NCBI RefSeq assembly: GCF_949628215.1
Contig: NC_134278.1
Span: 44,225,191-44,289,190, forward strand
DNA length: 64,000 nucleotides
From: Phalacrocorax aristotelis
Lineage: Eukaryota > Chordata > Aves > Suliformes > Phalacrocoracidae
Direction: 5' to 3'
The notes under the pieces are model-generated. The model saw nothing but the letters and a program-made list of their open reading frames with translations. It was not told where the DNA came from and did no database searches. Below, one piece after another: positions 63,572-64,000 of this stretch. Each line of letters begins with the position of its first letter. Positions within the stretch are counted from its first letter, which is position 1. The translations under genes were made by a program, and so were the position numbers.

Positions 63572-64000
63572 TAAGTACAGATACAAACTGATATTTTAAT
63601 AGGACATGGGAAAGAAGTCCCTGTCACATTTCATTCATTCCCCCCCCACTTCTCATTTCTCCTTCTTGCATTCAAATACCACATCAAAAAAAGGCAATCT
63701 AGGACAGAACATACAACTTTCTGTTTTTAAAACAGAACATTTTTTCTAAAATGATCCATTTCTTCTTCCTCTCACCTAAAAGCTCCTCCTGGATAAAACA
63801 ACCTGCTGGACACAAAGTCTTGTGTGTTTGGAAAGCCAGGTCCCTGCTCCTGATTGTCAGAAGAAGCTGGCCTAACAATCTGCTTCTGAAAGCACAGCAC
63901 TGAAGTGGAACCTAAAGAAACCCAGCCTCACATAGAAGGTGTGCAGGTTTCTAACGCTGCCAGCAATAGGGGACTGTTAGAGAAGCTGAAACCAGATCTG
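63572..64000. other. Non-coding right edge
   Basis: Unique AT-rich sequence with a C-run near 63641-63648. No gene or repeat that I can support before the window ends. Confidence 0.45.

Noticed and set aside
1-64000. CRISPR arrays, operons or prokaryotic defence systems
   Set aside because: The sequence is vertebrate nuclear DNA with a spliced gene and LINE/LTR repeats. No regularly spaced repeats or bacterial gene clusters occur.

Overview
This window is vertebrate nuclear DNA and almost certainly avian. The interspersed repeats are dominated by 5'-truncated CR1 LINEs in both orientations, several keeping the ATTCTRTG-type tail, together with one GC-rich avian-type solo LTR. The background is AT-rich with simple repeats and only sparse SINE remains of ancient MIR type. 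I see no bacterial-style gene organisation, rRNA, tRNA or CRISPR array.

Only one intact protein-coding gene is supported: FUT9 (alpha-1,3-fucosyltransferase 9). Its whole 359-codon reading frame lies in a single exon at 53835-54914 on the + strand, directly behind a textbook 3' splice site (AG at 53825-53826). No CpG-island promoter is visible upstream, so the non-coding 5' exons and main promoter probably lie left of the window and positions 1-53826 are probably mostly FUT9 intron or upstream flank. Downstream, an AT-rich stretch with several AATAAA hexamers is the likely long 3' UTR; its true end cannot be fixed from sequence alone.

Layout: 1-2.2 kb non-coding with a small tandem duplication and a perfect hairpin; 2.2-2.95 kb sense CR1 with a 200-codon relic of ORF2; 3.5-3.95 kb antisense CR1; 9.1-9.9 kb long, older antisense CR1; 17.3-17.4 kb CR1 3' tip; 27.9-28.0 kb ancient MIR; 40.0-40.3 kb a CpG-bearing exon-like patch beside an inverted repeat; 44.3-44.8 kb sense CR1, close relative of the 3.5 kb copy; 46.3-47.3 kb an unexplained ORF-dense block; 47.6-47.75 kb very old CR1; 51.4-52.2 kb an 876-bp solo LTR with a 5-bp target duplication, in the same orientation as FUT9 and 1.6 kb upstream of its coding exon; 53.8-54.9 kb FUT9 CDS; 54.9-62.6 kb probable 3' UTR/flank with fossil repeats and a 41-bp tandem duplication; 63.45-63.57 kb CR1 tip.

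The observations most worth a second look are the LTR placed as a potential alternative promoter for FUT9, the ORF-dense block at 46.3-47.3 kb, the exon-like patch at 39974-40078, the G14 run just after the FUT9 stop codon, and a set of partly palindromic fossil repeats. I found no convincing previously undescribed system. Most long open frames here are chance or CR1-derived.
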